Below, piece after piece: positions 43,143-51,177 of a DNA stretch of 64,000 bases. Made by a program: the position numbers and the translations under genes. The stretch is from Actinomyces oris (lineage in GTDB: Bacteria > Actinomycetota > Actinomycetes > Actinomycetales > Actinomycetaceae), in contig NZ_VICC01000001.1 in NCBI RefSeq assembly GCF_006546825.1, forward strand, positions 374,191-438,190, given 5' to 3'. Position 1 is the first letter of the stretch, and each line of letters begins with the position of its first letter. The notes beneath the pieces were generated by a model. The model made no database searches. It worked only from the letters and a program-made list of their open reading frames with translations, and was not told the origin of the DNA.

Positions 43143-43766
43143 TCAGGCGTCGCCGGTCTGCGTCGGCGTGCTCAGCCCGATAATGACCGCCTCGATGAGG
43201 TCTCGCAGCCTGTCGCAGTCCGCGTTCTCAGTGATCGAGTCCATGAAGAGCAGGCTGACGAGGTCGGCCAGGCTCGCCGTGGGGACGGTGGGGCGGCGCC
43301 CCATGCGGGCGAGAACCTTCTCGACCGTCCCGGACAGTCTGGCGGTGAAGTCGGCGCGCGCCGTACCGGGGATTGTCGGGCTGTCGGGGTTGCGCAGCTG
43401 GAAGAGGGAGTACTCCGTGGTCAGCAGGTAGATGGTGCGGGCCTCGGGGCGGATGGCCTCGAGCAGCTCCATCAGCGAGTCCATCGTGGGGGCGCCCTCG
43501 AAGGAGTCGATGGCTTGCGTGACCCGTGACAGCAAGGTGTTGGAGCGCGTGACGATGGCCTCGGTCAGGACGTCCTGGAGTGAGGAGTAGTTGGAGTAGA
43601 AGGCGCCCCGGGTGAAGCCGGCCTGTTTGACGACGTCGTCAATGCGAGTGCTGGCAATGCCCTTGGAGGCAACGATGTCCGCAGCCGCCTCAATGAGGCG
43701 GGCGCGGGTGTTCTCCCGCTTGCGCAGCGTGCGCTCGGCGGCGGGCGGGTCGGTACTCGGTGTCAT
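43143..43766 (-). CDS. TetR-family transcriptional regulator
   Basis: This 207-residue regulator has an N-terminal helix-turn-helix (STRIDDVVKQAGFTRGAFYS) and a helical ligand-binding C-terminal domain. It is divergent from an MMPL transporter gene, and three palindromes lie in the shared upstream region, so it probably represses that transporter and itself until a ligand binds. ATG 43766 is preferred because AAGGTGGG lies upstream at suitable spacing; GTG 43778 would add four residues. Confidence 0.9.
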   Translation of the reverse strand: MTPSTDPPAAERTLRKRENTRARLIEAAADIVASKGIASTRIDDVVKQAGFTRGAFYSNYSSLQDVLTEAIVTRSNTLLSRVTQAIDSFEGAPTMDSLMELLEAIRPEARTIYLLTTEYSLFQLRNPDSPTIPGTARADFTARLSGTVEKVLARMGRRPTVPTASLADLVSLLFMDSITENADCDRLRDLIEAVIIGLSTPTQTGDA

Positions 43767-43826
43767 GAGACCGCCCACCTTACCGGCGCCATAGGGGTGC
43801 GAGGAGTCACAACGTCCTGGGTTTCA

Positions 43827-43866
43827 ATACATGAATGTATCCAGTACGTTTGCGTATCGAATTCGA
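43827..43866. promoter_or_regulatory. Cluster of palindromes in the TetR/MMPL intergenic region
   Basis: Three inverted repeats lie in 40 bases: ATACAT-GA-ATGTAT (43827-43840), TACG-TTTG-CGTA (43845-43856) and TCGAATTCGA (43857-43866). They are candidate binding sites for the divergent TetR regulator, 30-70 bases before the MMPL start. Confidence 0.6.
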
Positions 43867-43895
43867 TCATCTCCGTACCTTCTGAAAGGTCCGCC

Positions 43896-46226
43896 ATGTC
43901 CACCTTCCTTTTATCCCTGGGGCGATGGTGCGCTCGTCACGCCACCCGGGTCCTCGCGGCCTGGGCGCTGCTTATCGCTGCCCTCGGCGGCGTCGTCGCC
44001 ACCACCGGTATCCAGCTCGACGACACCTTCACCATTTCCGGCACTGAGTCGATGCGCGGCCTGGAGGTCCTCACCGATCGGCTTCCCCAGGCGGCGGGCA
44101 CCAGCGAGCAGGTCCTCATCACCAGCTCCAACGGCCGCATCGAGAACCACGCCCCGGCGGTCAACGCCTTTGCTCTTCGGGCATCGCAGATCGACGGCGT
44201 CGCCACGGTTTCCCCGCCCTTCGGTGACAAGACCGCAGGCGTTGCGTCATCCGTCTCCGCGGACGGCGCCCACGTACTCGTCCAGGTGCAGACGGACGCC
44301 TCGGTCGGCTCCATCACCACCGGAACCACACCGAAGGCCAAGACCGTCGCCCAGGACCTCGACACCCTCGCCGAGCGCGCCGAGGCCATGGACCCGTCTC
44401 TGACAGTCCAGCGCAGCGGCAACATCGACCAGGAGGTGGGGATCGGCATCTCCGCCGTTGAGCTCGTCGGCGTCGCCATCGCCGCGATCGTCCTGCTCAT
44501 CACCTTCGGCTCCCTCGTGGCCGCGGGTACCCCGCTCATCGCCGCCGCCGCCGGCGTGGGCGTCGGCATGCTCGGCATCCTCGCGGCGGCGAGCATCACC
44601 GACATCAACTCCACCACCCCGGTCCTGGCCGTCATGATCGGACTGGCGGTCAGCATCGACTACGCCCTGTTCATCGTCTCTCGGGCGCGCGAGTACCTCG
44701 CCGACGGCGTTGATCCGGCCGAGGCAGCAGGTCGGGCCACCGCCACCTCCGGAGGGGCCGTCGTCTTCGCCGGCACCACGGTCATCGTGGCCCTGTGTGG
44801 TTTGAGCGTGGCCGGCATCAGGTTCCTGACCACGATGGGGCTGGCCTCGGCGGCGGTCGTGGCAGTGGCCGTGCTCGTGGCCCTGACGGTCGTTCCTGCT
44901 CTCATCGGCCTCCTCGGTCAGCGCCTGCTCCCGAGGCGTCGCAAGGTCGCCGGCGTCGGCGCGGACGCGGACCGGAGGCCGGCCTCCCGCTGGGTGCGCA
45001 CGGTGACCCGCCGCCCGTGGGTGACCATCGGCGCCGTCGTCGTCCTTCTGGGACTGTGCGCCGTCCCCGTCAGCGGCCTGCGCCTCGCCCTGACCGACAA
45101 CGGCTTCGCTGAGAAAGGGTCGCAGCAGCGCGAGACCTACGACGCCGTCGCCGCGGCCTACGGAGAGGGCTACAACTCTCCGATCGTCGTGATCGCTGAC
45201 ATCTCTCAGCCCTCCGGCTCCGTCGCCGCGGTCCAGGGTCTGGCCCGTGACCTCTCCCAGCTCGACGGCGTCGAGGGAGTCTCCCTGGCCACTCCCAACG
45301 AGGACGGGACCCTCGCCTTCGTCCAGCTCCGCCCCGAGAAATCGCAGGCCGACCCCTCCACGATGGAGCTCGTGCGCAACATCCGCTCCCACGCCGGTGA
45401 CTATGAGAGCCGCTACGGGCTTACTAACGTCATGGTCACCGGTCAGACCGCCGTTGCGATCGATGTCGCCGAGGAGCTCAACGCCGCCCTCATCCCCTTC
45501 GGCATTGTGGTGGTGGGCCTCTCGCTCATCCTCCTCATGGTGGTCTTCCGCTCCATTGCCGTTCCCGTGACCGCGACCCTCGGGTACCTGCTGTCTCTGG
45601 GCGCGGGCATGGGCGCCGTGGGGGCCGTCTTCGGCTGGGGCTGGGCTGCCGACCTCCTGGCCGTCTCCAAGGTTGGCGCCGTCATCTCCTTCCTACCGGT
45701 CATCGTCATGGGAGTCCTGTTCGGGCTGGCCATGGACTACCAGGTCTTCCTCGTTTCACGCATGCGCGAGGAGTGGAGCCGACGGCGCGGCGACGCGACT
45801 GATGCGACGCCTGAGGCTCGCCGCGAGGTGGCCGTCGCGGCGGTCGAGACCGGATTCCTGGGAAGCGCGAAAGTCGTGGTCGCGGCGGCCGTCATCATGA
45901 TCGGCGTCTTCATGGCCTTCGTCCACACCGACAACGTGTACGTCAAGCCCATCGCCCTTGGCCTGACCGTCGGGATCGCCGCCGACGCCTTCCTCGTGCG
46001 CATGACCCTCATCCCTGCGCTCATGGCGGCGCTGGGAGAGAAGGCCTGGTGGCTGCCGGCATGGCTGGACCGGCTGCTCCCCGTCGTCGACGTCGAGGGG
46101 GAGGGCCTGGAGCAGGTACTGGAGCAGGAGGAGGCCGCCGCCGGCCAGTCCGCCCGACCGGTGACGGACAGCTCGGGCGATGAGGCCGCGGACGCCGAGG
46201 ACAGGCAGGCCGCTGTCGTGTCCTGA
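43896..46226 (+). CDS. MMPL-family RND transporter
   Basis: This 776-residue inner-membrane protein has the two-fold MMPL architecture: one N-terminal membrane helix, a periplasmic-type loop, five helices with the proton-relay region GLAVSIDYALFIVSRAREYL, then the second half with FGLAMDYQVFLVSRMREEW. MMPL proteins export lipids, drugs or siderophores by proton motive force. The Asp-Tyr pairs in SIDYALF and AMDYQVF match the proton-relay sites. The C-terminus is Glu/Ala-rich. ATG 43896 is chosen because GAAAGG lies eight bases upstream; an earlier in-frame ATG at 43797 adds residues unlike the family. A TetR gene is divergent. Confidence 0.92.
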   Translation: MSTFLLSLGRWCARHATRVLAAWALLIAALGGVVATTGIQLDDTFTISGTESMRGLEVLTDRLPQAAGTSEQVLITSSNGRIENHAPAVNAFALRASQIDGVATVSPPFGDKTAGVASSVSADGAHVLVQVQTDASVGSITTGTTPKAKTVAQDLDTLAERAEAMDPSLTVQRSGNIDQEVGIGISAVELVGVAIAAIVLLITFGSLVAAGTPLIAAAAGVGVGMLGILAAASITDINSTTPVLAVMIGLAVSIDYALFIVSRAREYLADGVDPAEAAGRATATSGGAVVFAGTTVIVALCGLSVAGIRFLTTMGLASAAVVAVAVLVALTVVPALIGLLGQRLLPRRRKVAGVGADADRRPASRWVRTVTRRPWVTIGAVVVLLGLCAVPVSGLRLALTDNGFAEKGSQQRETYDAVAAAYGEGYNSPIVVIADISQPSGSVAAVQGLARDLSQLDGVEGVSLATPNEDGTLAFVQLRPEKSQADPSTMELVRNIRSHAGDYESRYGLTNVMVTGQTAVAIDVAEELNAALIPFGIVVVGLSLILLMVVFRSIAVPVTATLGYLLSLGAGMGAVGAVFGWGWAADLLAVSKVGAVISFLPVIVMGVLFGLAMDYQVFLVSRMREEWSRRRGDATDATPEARREVAVAAVETGFLGSAKVVVAAAVIMIGVFMAFVHTDNVYVKPIALGLTVGIAADAFLVRMTLIPALMAALGEKAWWLPAWLDRLLPVVDVEGEGLEQVLEQEEAAAGQSARPVTDSSGDEAADAEDRQAAVVS

Positions 46227-46285
46227 GCCCGCGCTCGCGGGGTCTGGCGAGGGCGGGTCAGGTGGATTGCCGCCGGCCCGCCCTT

Positions 46286-46438
46286 GCCGGGGACATTCCA
46301 CGCGGCCGGGTGCGTGTCCTTCCGGGCGGGGGCGTTCGACGCCGTCGGGGACAGGAATACGGTCACCGGACGCGCAGGATGTCCCCGGCCGCGGGGAAGT
46401 GTCCCCGGGTGCGCAGGATGTCCCCGGTCGTGGGGAGG
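46286..46438. repeat. GGGGAC-box repeat, family A copy 4
   Basis: About 150 bases of the family A repeat in the inverse orientation to copies 1-3. It follows the MMPL stop by about 60 bases and precedes a transposase remnant. Confidence 0.7.
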
Positions 46439-46487
46439 TGTCGGTGGGGTCTGGTGGTGGATGCACCATTCGTGGGAGGGGTGTTTT

Positions 46488-46640
46488 GTGTCTGGTTCTG
46501 GGGTTGGTCAGGATGTGCGTCGTGATGCGGTGGCGCGGGTGGTGGCTGGTGAGTCGGCCTCGGCGGTGGGGCGGGTTCTGGGGTACCGGCGTGGGACGGT
46601 GAGCCGGTGGTGCCTGGCGGTGGGCCCCACTGTGTTCCGG
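46488..46640 (+). pseudogene. Remnant of an IS transposase (N-terminal helix-turn-helix only)
   Basis: A frame starting at GTG 46488 behind GGAGGGG encodes about 45 residues resembling the N-terminal helix-turn-helix of IS630-type transposases: RRDAVARVVAGESASAVGR, then RRGTVSRWCLAVG. After that the frame runs antisense into the AlbA_2 gene and loses similarity. No DDE domain is present, so only the 5' end of an old insertion sequence remains. Confidence 0.45.
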
Positions 46641-46661
46641 TGCCCCATGGTCTGCGACGCC

Positions 46662-47630
46662 CTACTGACCCGCACCCTCGTCGTCCCGGGAGCCCGTGGC
46701 GGCGGTGACGGCCGCGGCCGGGTTGATGGGCAGTGCCCGGCGCGACTGGTCGCGGCGCAGCAGGAAGTTCCCCAGCCGGATCGGCCAGGCCACGTGGTTG
46801 ATCCGCGGCCAACGCAGCATGACGTAGTCGACCGCGTCGTCCACCTCCAGGCGCCGCGTCGAGTTGCCGACCCGCACCCACAGCGCCGCTCCGTCGTGCC
46901 CTTTGGCCGGCTTGAGGTAGACCGGCAGCGGGGATGGGGGCGCCGTCACCCGGCACACCTCCGCGGTCCCGTCCGGGGTGGGCGCGAAGTCCACCCGGGG
47001 CAGTGCCGCCGCGTTCGTGCCCATGCGCGTGCGCCACATGCCGCGCAGCCACAGCTCGAAACGGTCGGCGTCGGGCTGTTTGAGGGTCGCGTAGTCGGGG
47101 CCGAGCCCGATGAGGTTGCCGCCGTCATCGACGCCGAGCAGGAGCGTGCCGCCCGCGGAGTTCATGAAGGCCGCCACCGTCTTGGCGACGACCTCCTCCA
47201 TGGCCTCATCGCGCTTGTCCGTGCGCAGGTTCCAGCGCGCCGAGGACTTGAACTCCAGGCGGTCGGACTCGCCCATCTGGGCGACCTCCGCGATCGGCAG
47301 CAGCGTGGGATGGTGCTGGACGCGCGCCAGCACCGCGGAGGTTGCCACCAGCACCACGACCGCCACGCCGCAGGAGGTCGCCAGCATCTTGAACGAGAAC
47401 AGGTCGCCCTCGTCGAAGATCCACCCCGCCAGCAGCAGCCCCAGCCACAGGCCGACAAGCGCGATGAGCGTGGCCGCCGCACCCGACACGGAGACTCGCC
47501 CGCGCAGCAGGAACCGCGTCAGCCGCCCCACGAGGAAGGACAGCAGGAGCAGCAGCGGCTGGGCGATGACCCACCAGATGAGGATGGGGTTGGCGGGGTT
47601 GGTGATGGTGACGGTCTCGATGCTCTCCAC
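46662..47630 (-). CDS. Membrane protein with AlbA_2 (Schlafen-type) domain
   Basis: This 322-residue protein has three hydrophobic segments in its first 110 residues (IWWVIAQPLLLLLSFLVG, then AAATLIALVGLWLGLLLAGW, then CGVAVVVLVATSAVL). A cytoplasmic AlbA_2 domain follows: SDRLEFKSSARWN, VVAKTVAAFMNSAGGTLLLG and VDDGGNLIGLG. AlbA_2 domains bind nucleic acid or nucleotides, and membrane-tethered versions are poorly studied. GTG 47630 is a likely start because hydrophobic sequence begins soon after; the frame stays open far upstream through repeat DNA that is not protein-like. The function is unknown. Confidence 0.75.
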   Translation of the reverse strand: MESIETVTITNPANPILIWWVIAQPLLLLLSFLVGRLTRFLLRGRVSVSGAAATLIALVGLWLGLLLAGWIFDEGDLFSFKMLATSCGVAVVVLVATSAVLARVQHHPTLLPIAEVAQMGESDRLEFKSSARWNLRTDKRDEAMEEVVAKTVAAFMNSAGGTLLLGVDDGGNLIGLGPDYATLKQPDADRFELWLRGMWRTRMGTNAAALPRVDFAPTPDGTAEVCRVTAPPSPLPVYLKPAKGHDGAALWVRVGNSTRRLEVDDAVDYVMLRWPRINHVAWPIRLGNFLLRRDQSRRALPINPAAAVTAATGSRDDEGAGQ

Positions 47631-47897
47631 GTGCGTCAGGTTCTCTTCGTCTCGGTGCCTCGCGGCGCGGGCACGGGGTGGGCGGGGGTGGGCTGAGTGC
47701 GATTCAGGATGCGGTTGGTGCCGGTGCCGGTGCTGGACCGGGCCCGACGTCGGAGCCCGGCGACGGCGCGCCGTCCCGCTCCATGACTGTGCCAGGCCCG
47801 GTGTTGCCAGACTGTGAGGACGGTCCTCTCCGCGGTTCCTGGTCTCGGTGGTTCCTGGTCTCGGTGGCGCTTGGTTGTGCCGGCTCCGCGTCTCGCC

Positions 47898-48047
47898 GGC
47901 GGGGACATTCCGCGCGGCCGGGTGCGTGTCGTTCCGGGCGGGGGCGTTCGACGCCGTCGGGGACAGGAATACGGTCCCCGCACGCGCAGCTTGTCCCCGG
48001 CTGGCAGGGAGTGTCCCCGGGCGCGCAGGACGTCCCCGGCCGGGCGG
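47898..48047. repeat. GGGGAC-box repeat, family A copy 5
   Basis: About 150 bases almost identical in layout to copy 4, in the same orientation, just downstream of luxS. The preceding stretch (47631-47897) shows no gene, only a 16-base direct duplication GGTTCCTGGTCTCGGT near 47837. Confidence 0.7.
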
Positions 48048-48067
48048 CACAGGGTCGCGCGGCTGCG

Positions 48068-48550
48068 TCAGGCCATGACCTGCGTCCACTCCTCGCGGGC
48101 GGCGAGGAAGTCGCGCACCGCCTCCTGGGCGGCGGCCAGCGAGTGGTTCGCCCCCCAGCCGCACTGGACCTCGTTGGCCGCCGGCACCTCCTGAGCAGTG
48201 AGGATGTCGCGGAAGGTCGCCTCCAGCAGTGGCAGGAACTCCTCGGTCTCCACCCCCAGCATGAGGGCGTAGAAGCCGGTCTGGCAGCCCATGGGGGAGA
48301 AGTCGATGAGCCGGTCGGTGTGGTTGCGCATGAGCTCGGCGCTCAGGTGCTCGATGGAGTGCACGGCCTCCATCTCCAGGTGCTCGTGGTTGGGCTGGCA
48401 GAACCGCACGTCGTACTTGACGAGCACGTCCCCGCCGGGCAGCTCCTTGCGGTCGGCGACGCGCACGTAGGGCGCGGCCACCTTGGTGTGGTCCAGGTTG
48501 AAGGACTCGACGTTCATCCTCGGCGTGCTTTGCTGGCTCGTCTCGCTCAT
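48068..48550 (-). CDS. luxS: S-ribosylhomocysteine lyase (LuxS)
   Basis: LuxS splits S-ribosylhomocysteine to homocysteine and DPD, the precursor of AI-2. This 160-residue protein is the usual length and keeps the metal site HSIEH (preceded by MEAV), the catalytic Cys in [10 protein letters not shown] and the late GCGW-like CGWGANHS. Together with MtnN at 41 kb it forms the activated methyl cycle branch. ATG 48550 has TAGGCT six bases upstream on the minus strand, so the mRNA is probably leaderless. A family A repeat follows its 3' end. Confidence 0.95.
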   Translation of the reverse strand: MSETSQQSTPRMNVESFNLDHTKVAAPYVRVADRKELPGGDVLVKYDVRFCQPNHEHLEMEAVHSIEHLSAELMRNHTDRLIDFSPMGCQTGFYALMLGVETEEFLPLLEATFRDILTAQEVPAANEVQCGWGANHSLAAAQEAVRDFLAAREEWTQVMA

Positions 48551-48556
48551 GGGCTC

Positions 48557-48562
48557 AGCCTA
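48557..48562 (-). promoter_or_regulatory. Candidate -10 box for leaderless luxS
   Basis: TAGGCT on the minus strand lies exactly six bases before the luxS ATG. Confidence 0.55.
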
Positions 48563-48578
48563 CGGGGCGGTCACGAGG

Positions 48579-48584
48579 CAGGAT
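48579..48584 (+). promoter_or_regulatory. Candidate -10 box for leaderless hydrolase gene
   Basis: CAGGAT lies six bases before ATG 48591. It is only 16 bases from the luxS -10 box on the other strand, so the two promoters must overlap. Confidence 0.45.
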
Positions 48585-48590
48585 GGGGCC

Positions 48591-49415
48591 ATGACTTCAC
48601 TGGCGCGCATCGTCACGGGGCCCGACGACGCCCCCACCCTGGTCCTACTCCACGGCATCACCGGCTCCGCGGTCTCCCTGGCCGAGGCCATCGACCACTG
48701 GGTGGGCCGCGGCTACCGGGTCGTAGCGGTCGACGCCCGCGGGCACGGCCTGTCCCCGCGGTGGGAGTCGGCCCAGCTCGAGCGGGCCGGGGAGGTCCTC
48801 GTGGAGGACCTCATCGTCGTCCTGGAGGAGTTGGAGGCCGCCTCGCGCGGCCGGGCCGCCCTGGGCCTGCCGACGCCGCCCGCCCCGGTCGTCATCGGTC
48901 ACTCGATGGGCGCGGCCACCGCCATGGTGGCCGCCGTCCGTCGCCCCGACCTGCTCTGCGGCGTCGTCCTGGAGGACCCGGCCCGCTTCGGCACCCGCAG
49001 CCCGCGCGAGCTCCTGGCCCGCGGCGCCGCCCGGGAGCGGGCCCGCGCCGCCGAGGTCGCCGACCTGCCGGCCGCCGTCGGTCGCGCCCTGGAGACCATG
49101 CCCGACGCCGAGGCCCTCCCGGGTGTATGGGCCTCCCAGCGCACCGACCCGGGCCTGCTGCTGTCCGGCGTCGTCGCCCCCGAGGTCCCCTGGGACGAGG
49201 CCATGGCCGCCCTCGAGGTCCCCGCCCTGCTGCTCACCGGCGACCGGCCCGGCAGCGCCCGCGTGGGCAGCGAGGGCCTGGCCGCCGCCGCCCGCAACCC
49301 CCGCATCACCCCGGTCCTCGTGCCCGGGGCCGGCCACCAGGTGCGCCGCAGCGACCCGCAGGCCTTCTACCGCGCCGTCGACACCTGGCTGGCCGAGGTC
49401 CTGCCGGTGGGCTGA
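48591..49415 (+). CDS. Alpha/beta hydrolase
   Basis: This 274-residue protein has the alpha/beta hydrolase fold: LVLLHGITGS for the oxyanion region, the nucleophile Ser in VIGHSMGAATA, a probable acid in LLLTGDRPGSA and the catalytic His in PGAGHQVRRS. The substrate is unknown. ATG 48591 is preferred because a CAGGAT hexamer lies six bases upstream; the longer frame from 48483 overlaps luxS and looks spurious. It is divergent from luxS with a 40-base gap. Confidence 0.88.
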   Translation: MTSLARIVTGPDDAPTLVLLHGITGSAVSLAEAIDHWVGRGYRVVAVDARGHGLSPRWESAQLERAGEVLVEDLIVVLEELEAASRGRAALGLPTPPAPVVIGHSMGAATAMVAAVRRPDLLCGVVLEDPARFGTRSPRELLARGAARERARAAEVADLPAAVGRALETMPDAEALPGVWASQRTDPGLLLSGVVAPEVPWDEAMAALEVPALLLTGDRPGSARVGSEGLAAAARNPRITPVLVPGAGHQVRRSDPQAFYRAVDTWLAEVLPVG

Positions 49416-49593
49416 GGCGGGACCGCAGGCCACCGGGGCTCCACCCGGCCGCCGGACTGTCGCCGGAGCGCCGTCGCCACACCGTCGCCGCGCCGTCGTG
49501 CCACTGCCGCGTCACCACCGCGACCGCGGAAAAGGGGAGAGCTCCCACGGCGCGCACAGGCCCGTCAGAGCGCTGCGCGCCGCCCGTCCGTGG

Positions 49594-49599
49594 GAGGAT
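49594..49599 (+). promoter_or_regulatory. Candidate -10 box for leaderless AI-2E family gene
   Basis: GAGGAT lies six bases before ATG 49606. Confidence 0.4.
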
Positions 49600-49605
49600 G
49601 CGCCC

Positions 49606-50904
49606 ATGGCAGCTGTGTCGGAAAAAGCTCGGAAGGCCGCCGTTCCCCTCCCCGGGGAGCGCACGCAGGGGGAGACCATCGCCTATCTCCTGGCGGCACT
49701 GACCATTGGCGCGGTGGGGCTCTATCTCATCCAGGACCTCTTCGCCCCGGCCTTCTTCGCCCTCACCCTCGTGGTGACGGTCCGGCCGCTGGTGTCCTGG
49801 ATGACGCGCCACCGGGTGCCGCGCGTGGTCGCGGCGACGGCGGCGATCGCGCTCATCTTCACCTTCGTCGTCCTGCTGTTCGCGGCCCTGGCCGTCGCCG
49901 TCGCCCAGCTCGTCGACACCCTGCCGCAGTACGCCCCCAAGTTCCAGGCGATCTGGAAGCAGGTCGAGACCCAGCTCAACAGCATGGGGGTCGACCAGTC
50001 CGCGGTGCTCAAGCAGGTCACCAACGTCCTGGACACCTCCCAGCTCGTCATGGTGGCGCAGTCGGTCCTGGGGCAGCTGACCTCGGCCAGCGCGATGATG
50101 GGCGTCATGTCGATGGTGGTCGTCTTCCTCATGTTCGACACCGCCAAGATCGAGATCCGCACCGCGGCCCTCGGTGTCCTCAAACCGGGCATGGCCTCCG
50201 CCCTGGTGTCCTTCTGTGAGGCGGTGCGCTCCTACTGGATGGTCTCGACGGTCTTCGGTCTCATCGTGGCCGTCATCAACGCGGTCACCCTGTGGTACCT
50301 GAATGTGCCGATGGCCATCACCTGGGGCGTGGTCTCCTTCATCACCAACTACATCCCGAATATCGGCTTCGTCCTGGGCGTGGTGCCGCCGGCGATCCTG
50401 GGGCTGGTGGACTCCGGCCCTTGGACGGCGCTGTGGGTGGTGCTGTCCTACACGGCGGCCAACTTCGTCATCCAGTCCCTCATCCAGCCCAAGTTCACTG
50501 GGGACGCGGTGGGGCTCAATACGACGACGACCTTCCTGTGCCTGCTGTTCTGGTCCACCGTCACCGGGGCGTTGGGGACGATCCTGGCGGTGCCGCTGAC
50601 CCTGTTCGTCAAGGCCCTCCTCATCGACTCCGACCCGCGCTCGCGCTGGGTGGGGATCTTCCTGTCCGCCGGCGACTCGCCCGTGCGCGACCCCGATGAG
50701 CTCGACCAGGGCGTGCTCGACCAGCTCGACCTCGACGGCGACGGCGTCGGCGAGGCCGATCCCGACTACGGCCGGGCCGTCGTCGAGAAGCGCGCCGAGG
50801 TCATCAAGGAGCGTGAGAAGGCCGGCAAGTCGGCCGTGCGCGCCGACGGCGACGACGTCGAGGTCTCCGCGCCCGCGGACTCGAGCCGGGCCACCAAGGA
50901 CTGA
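49606..50904 (+). CDS. AI-2E family membrane transporter (DUF20/PurR-type permease)
   Basis: This 432-residue protein has about eight membrane segments and the family signature near its end (VSFITNYIPNIGFVLGVVPP, then FVIQSLIQPKFTGDAVGL). The C-terminal 70 residues are charged and cytoplasmic. The family is named after E. coli TqsA, linked to AI-2 export, but most members have other or unknown roles. Its position near luxS is suggestive only. Two upstream genes are not overlapping, so it probably has its own promoter, with a GAGGAT hexamer six bases before the ATG. Confidence 0.88.
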   Translation: MAAVSEKARKAAVPLPGERTQGETIAYLLAALTIGAVGLYLIQDLFAPAFFALTLVVTVRPLVSWMTRHRVPRVVAATAAIALIFTFVVLLFAALAVAVAQLVDTLPQYAPKFQAIWKQVETQLNSMGVDQSAVLKQVTNVLDTSQLVMVAQSVLGQLTSASAMMGVMSMVVVFLMFDTAKIEIRTAALGVLKPGMASALVSFCEAVRSYWMVSTVFGLIVAVINAVTLWYLNVPMAITWGVVSFITNYIPNIGFVLGVVPPAILGLVDSGPWTALWVVLSYTAANFVIQSLIQPKFTGDAVGLNTTTTFLCLLFWSTVTGALGTILAVPLTLFVKALLIDSDPRSRWVGIFLSAGDSPVRDPDELDQGVLDQLDLDGDGVGEADPDYGRAVVEKRAEVIKEREKAGKSAVRADGDDVEVSAPADSSRATKD

Positions 50905-50968
50905 GCTCAGGCCTGCGCCCCGGCGCACTGATGGCCGCAGGGCGAGCCTGGCGCTCAGGGAATCGGCG

Positions 50969-51069
50969 ACTGCGTTTCGCCCCGAGAACGTACTTCTCCT
51001 CCAGATCACTGAGGTCCGTCCCCAGTCATCTGGAGGAGAACGCAGTCCTCGTTCAGAAAGTACGTTCTC
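50969..51069. terminator. Complex nested inverted repeat between convergent genes
   Basis: Three pairs of arms interleave: ACTGCGTT (50969) with AACGCAGT (51039), GAGAACGTACTT (50984) with AAGTACGTTCTC (51058), and CTCCTCCAGAT (50996) with ATCTGGAGGAG (51028). The latter two can stack into one long hairpin. It lies between the convergent AI-2E and ROK genes, so bidirectional termination is plausible; a degenerate mobile palindrome is the alternative. Confidence 0.55.
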
Positions 51070-51177
51070 GATGACGCGATCTGCCGTTCAGCTGGCCGGT
51101 GAGGGAGCCCTCGGGCTCAGGCCTCGGCGCGGCCGGACGGCTTCCCAGACGGCTCCTCGACCGACGCCCCGCGGCCC

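Noticed and set aside
46284..47696. Open frame of 470 codons running from the repeat through the antisense of the AlbA_2 gene
   Set aside because: Only about 45 residues resemble a transposase helix-turn-helix. The rest is antisense and repeat sequence.
47680..49702. Plus-strand open frame of 674 codons over luxS and the hydrolase
   Set aside because: It runs antisense through luxS and out of frame through the hydrolase, with Arg/Pro/Gly-rich low-complexity translation.
49606..50904. Reading the AI-2E family gene as an AI-2 exporter coupled to luxS
   Set aside because: The family name does not prove the function, and the gene is separated from luxS by another gene on the opposite strand. 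It was kept as a family call only.
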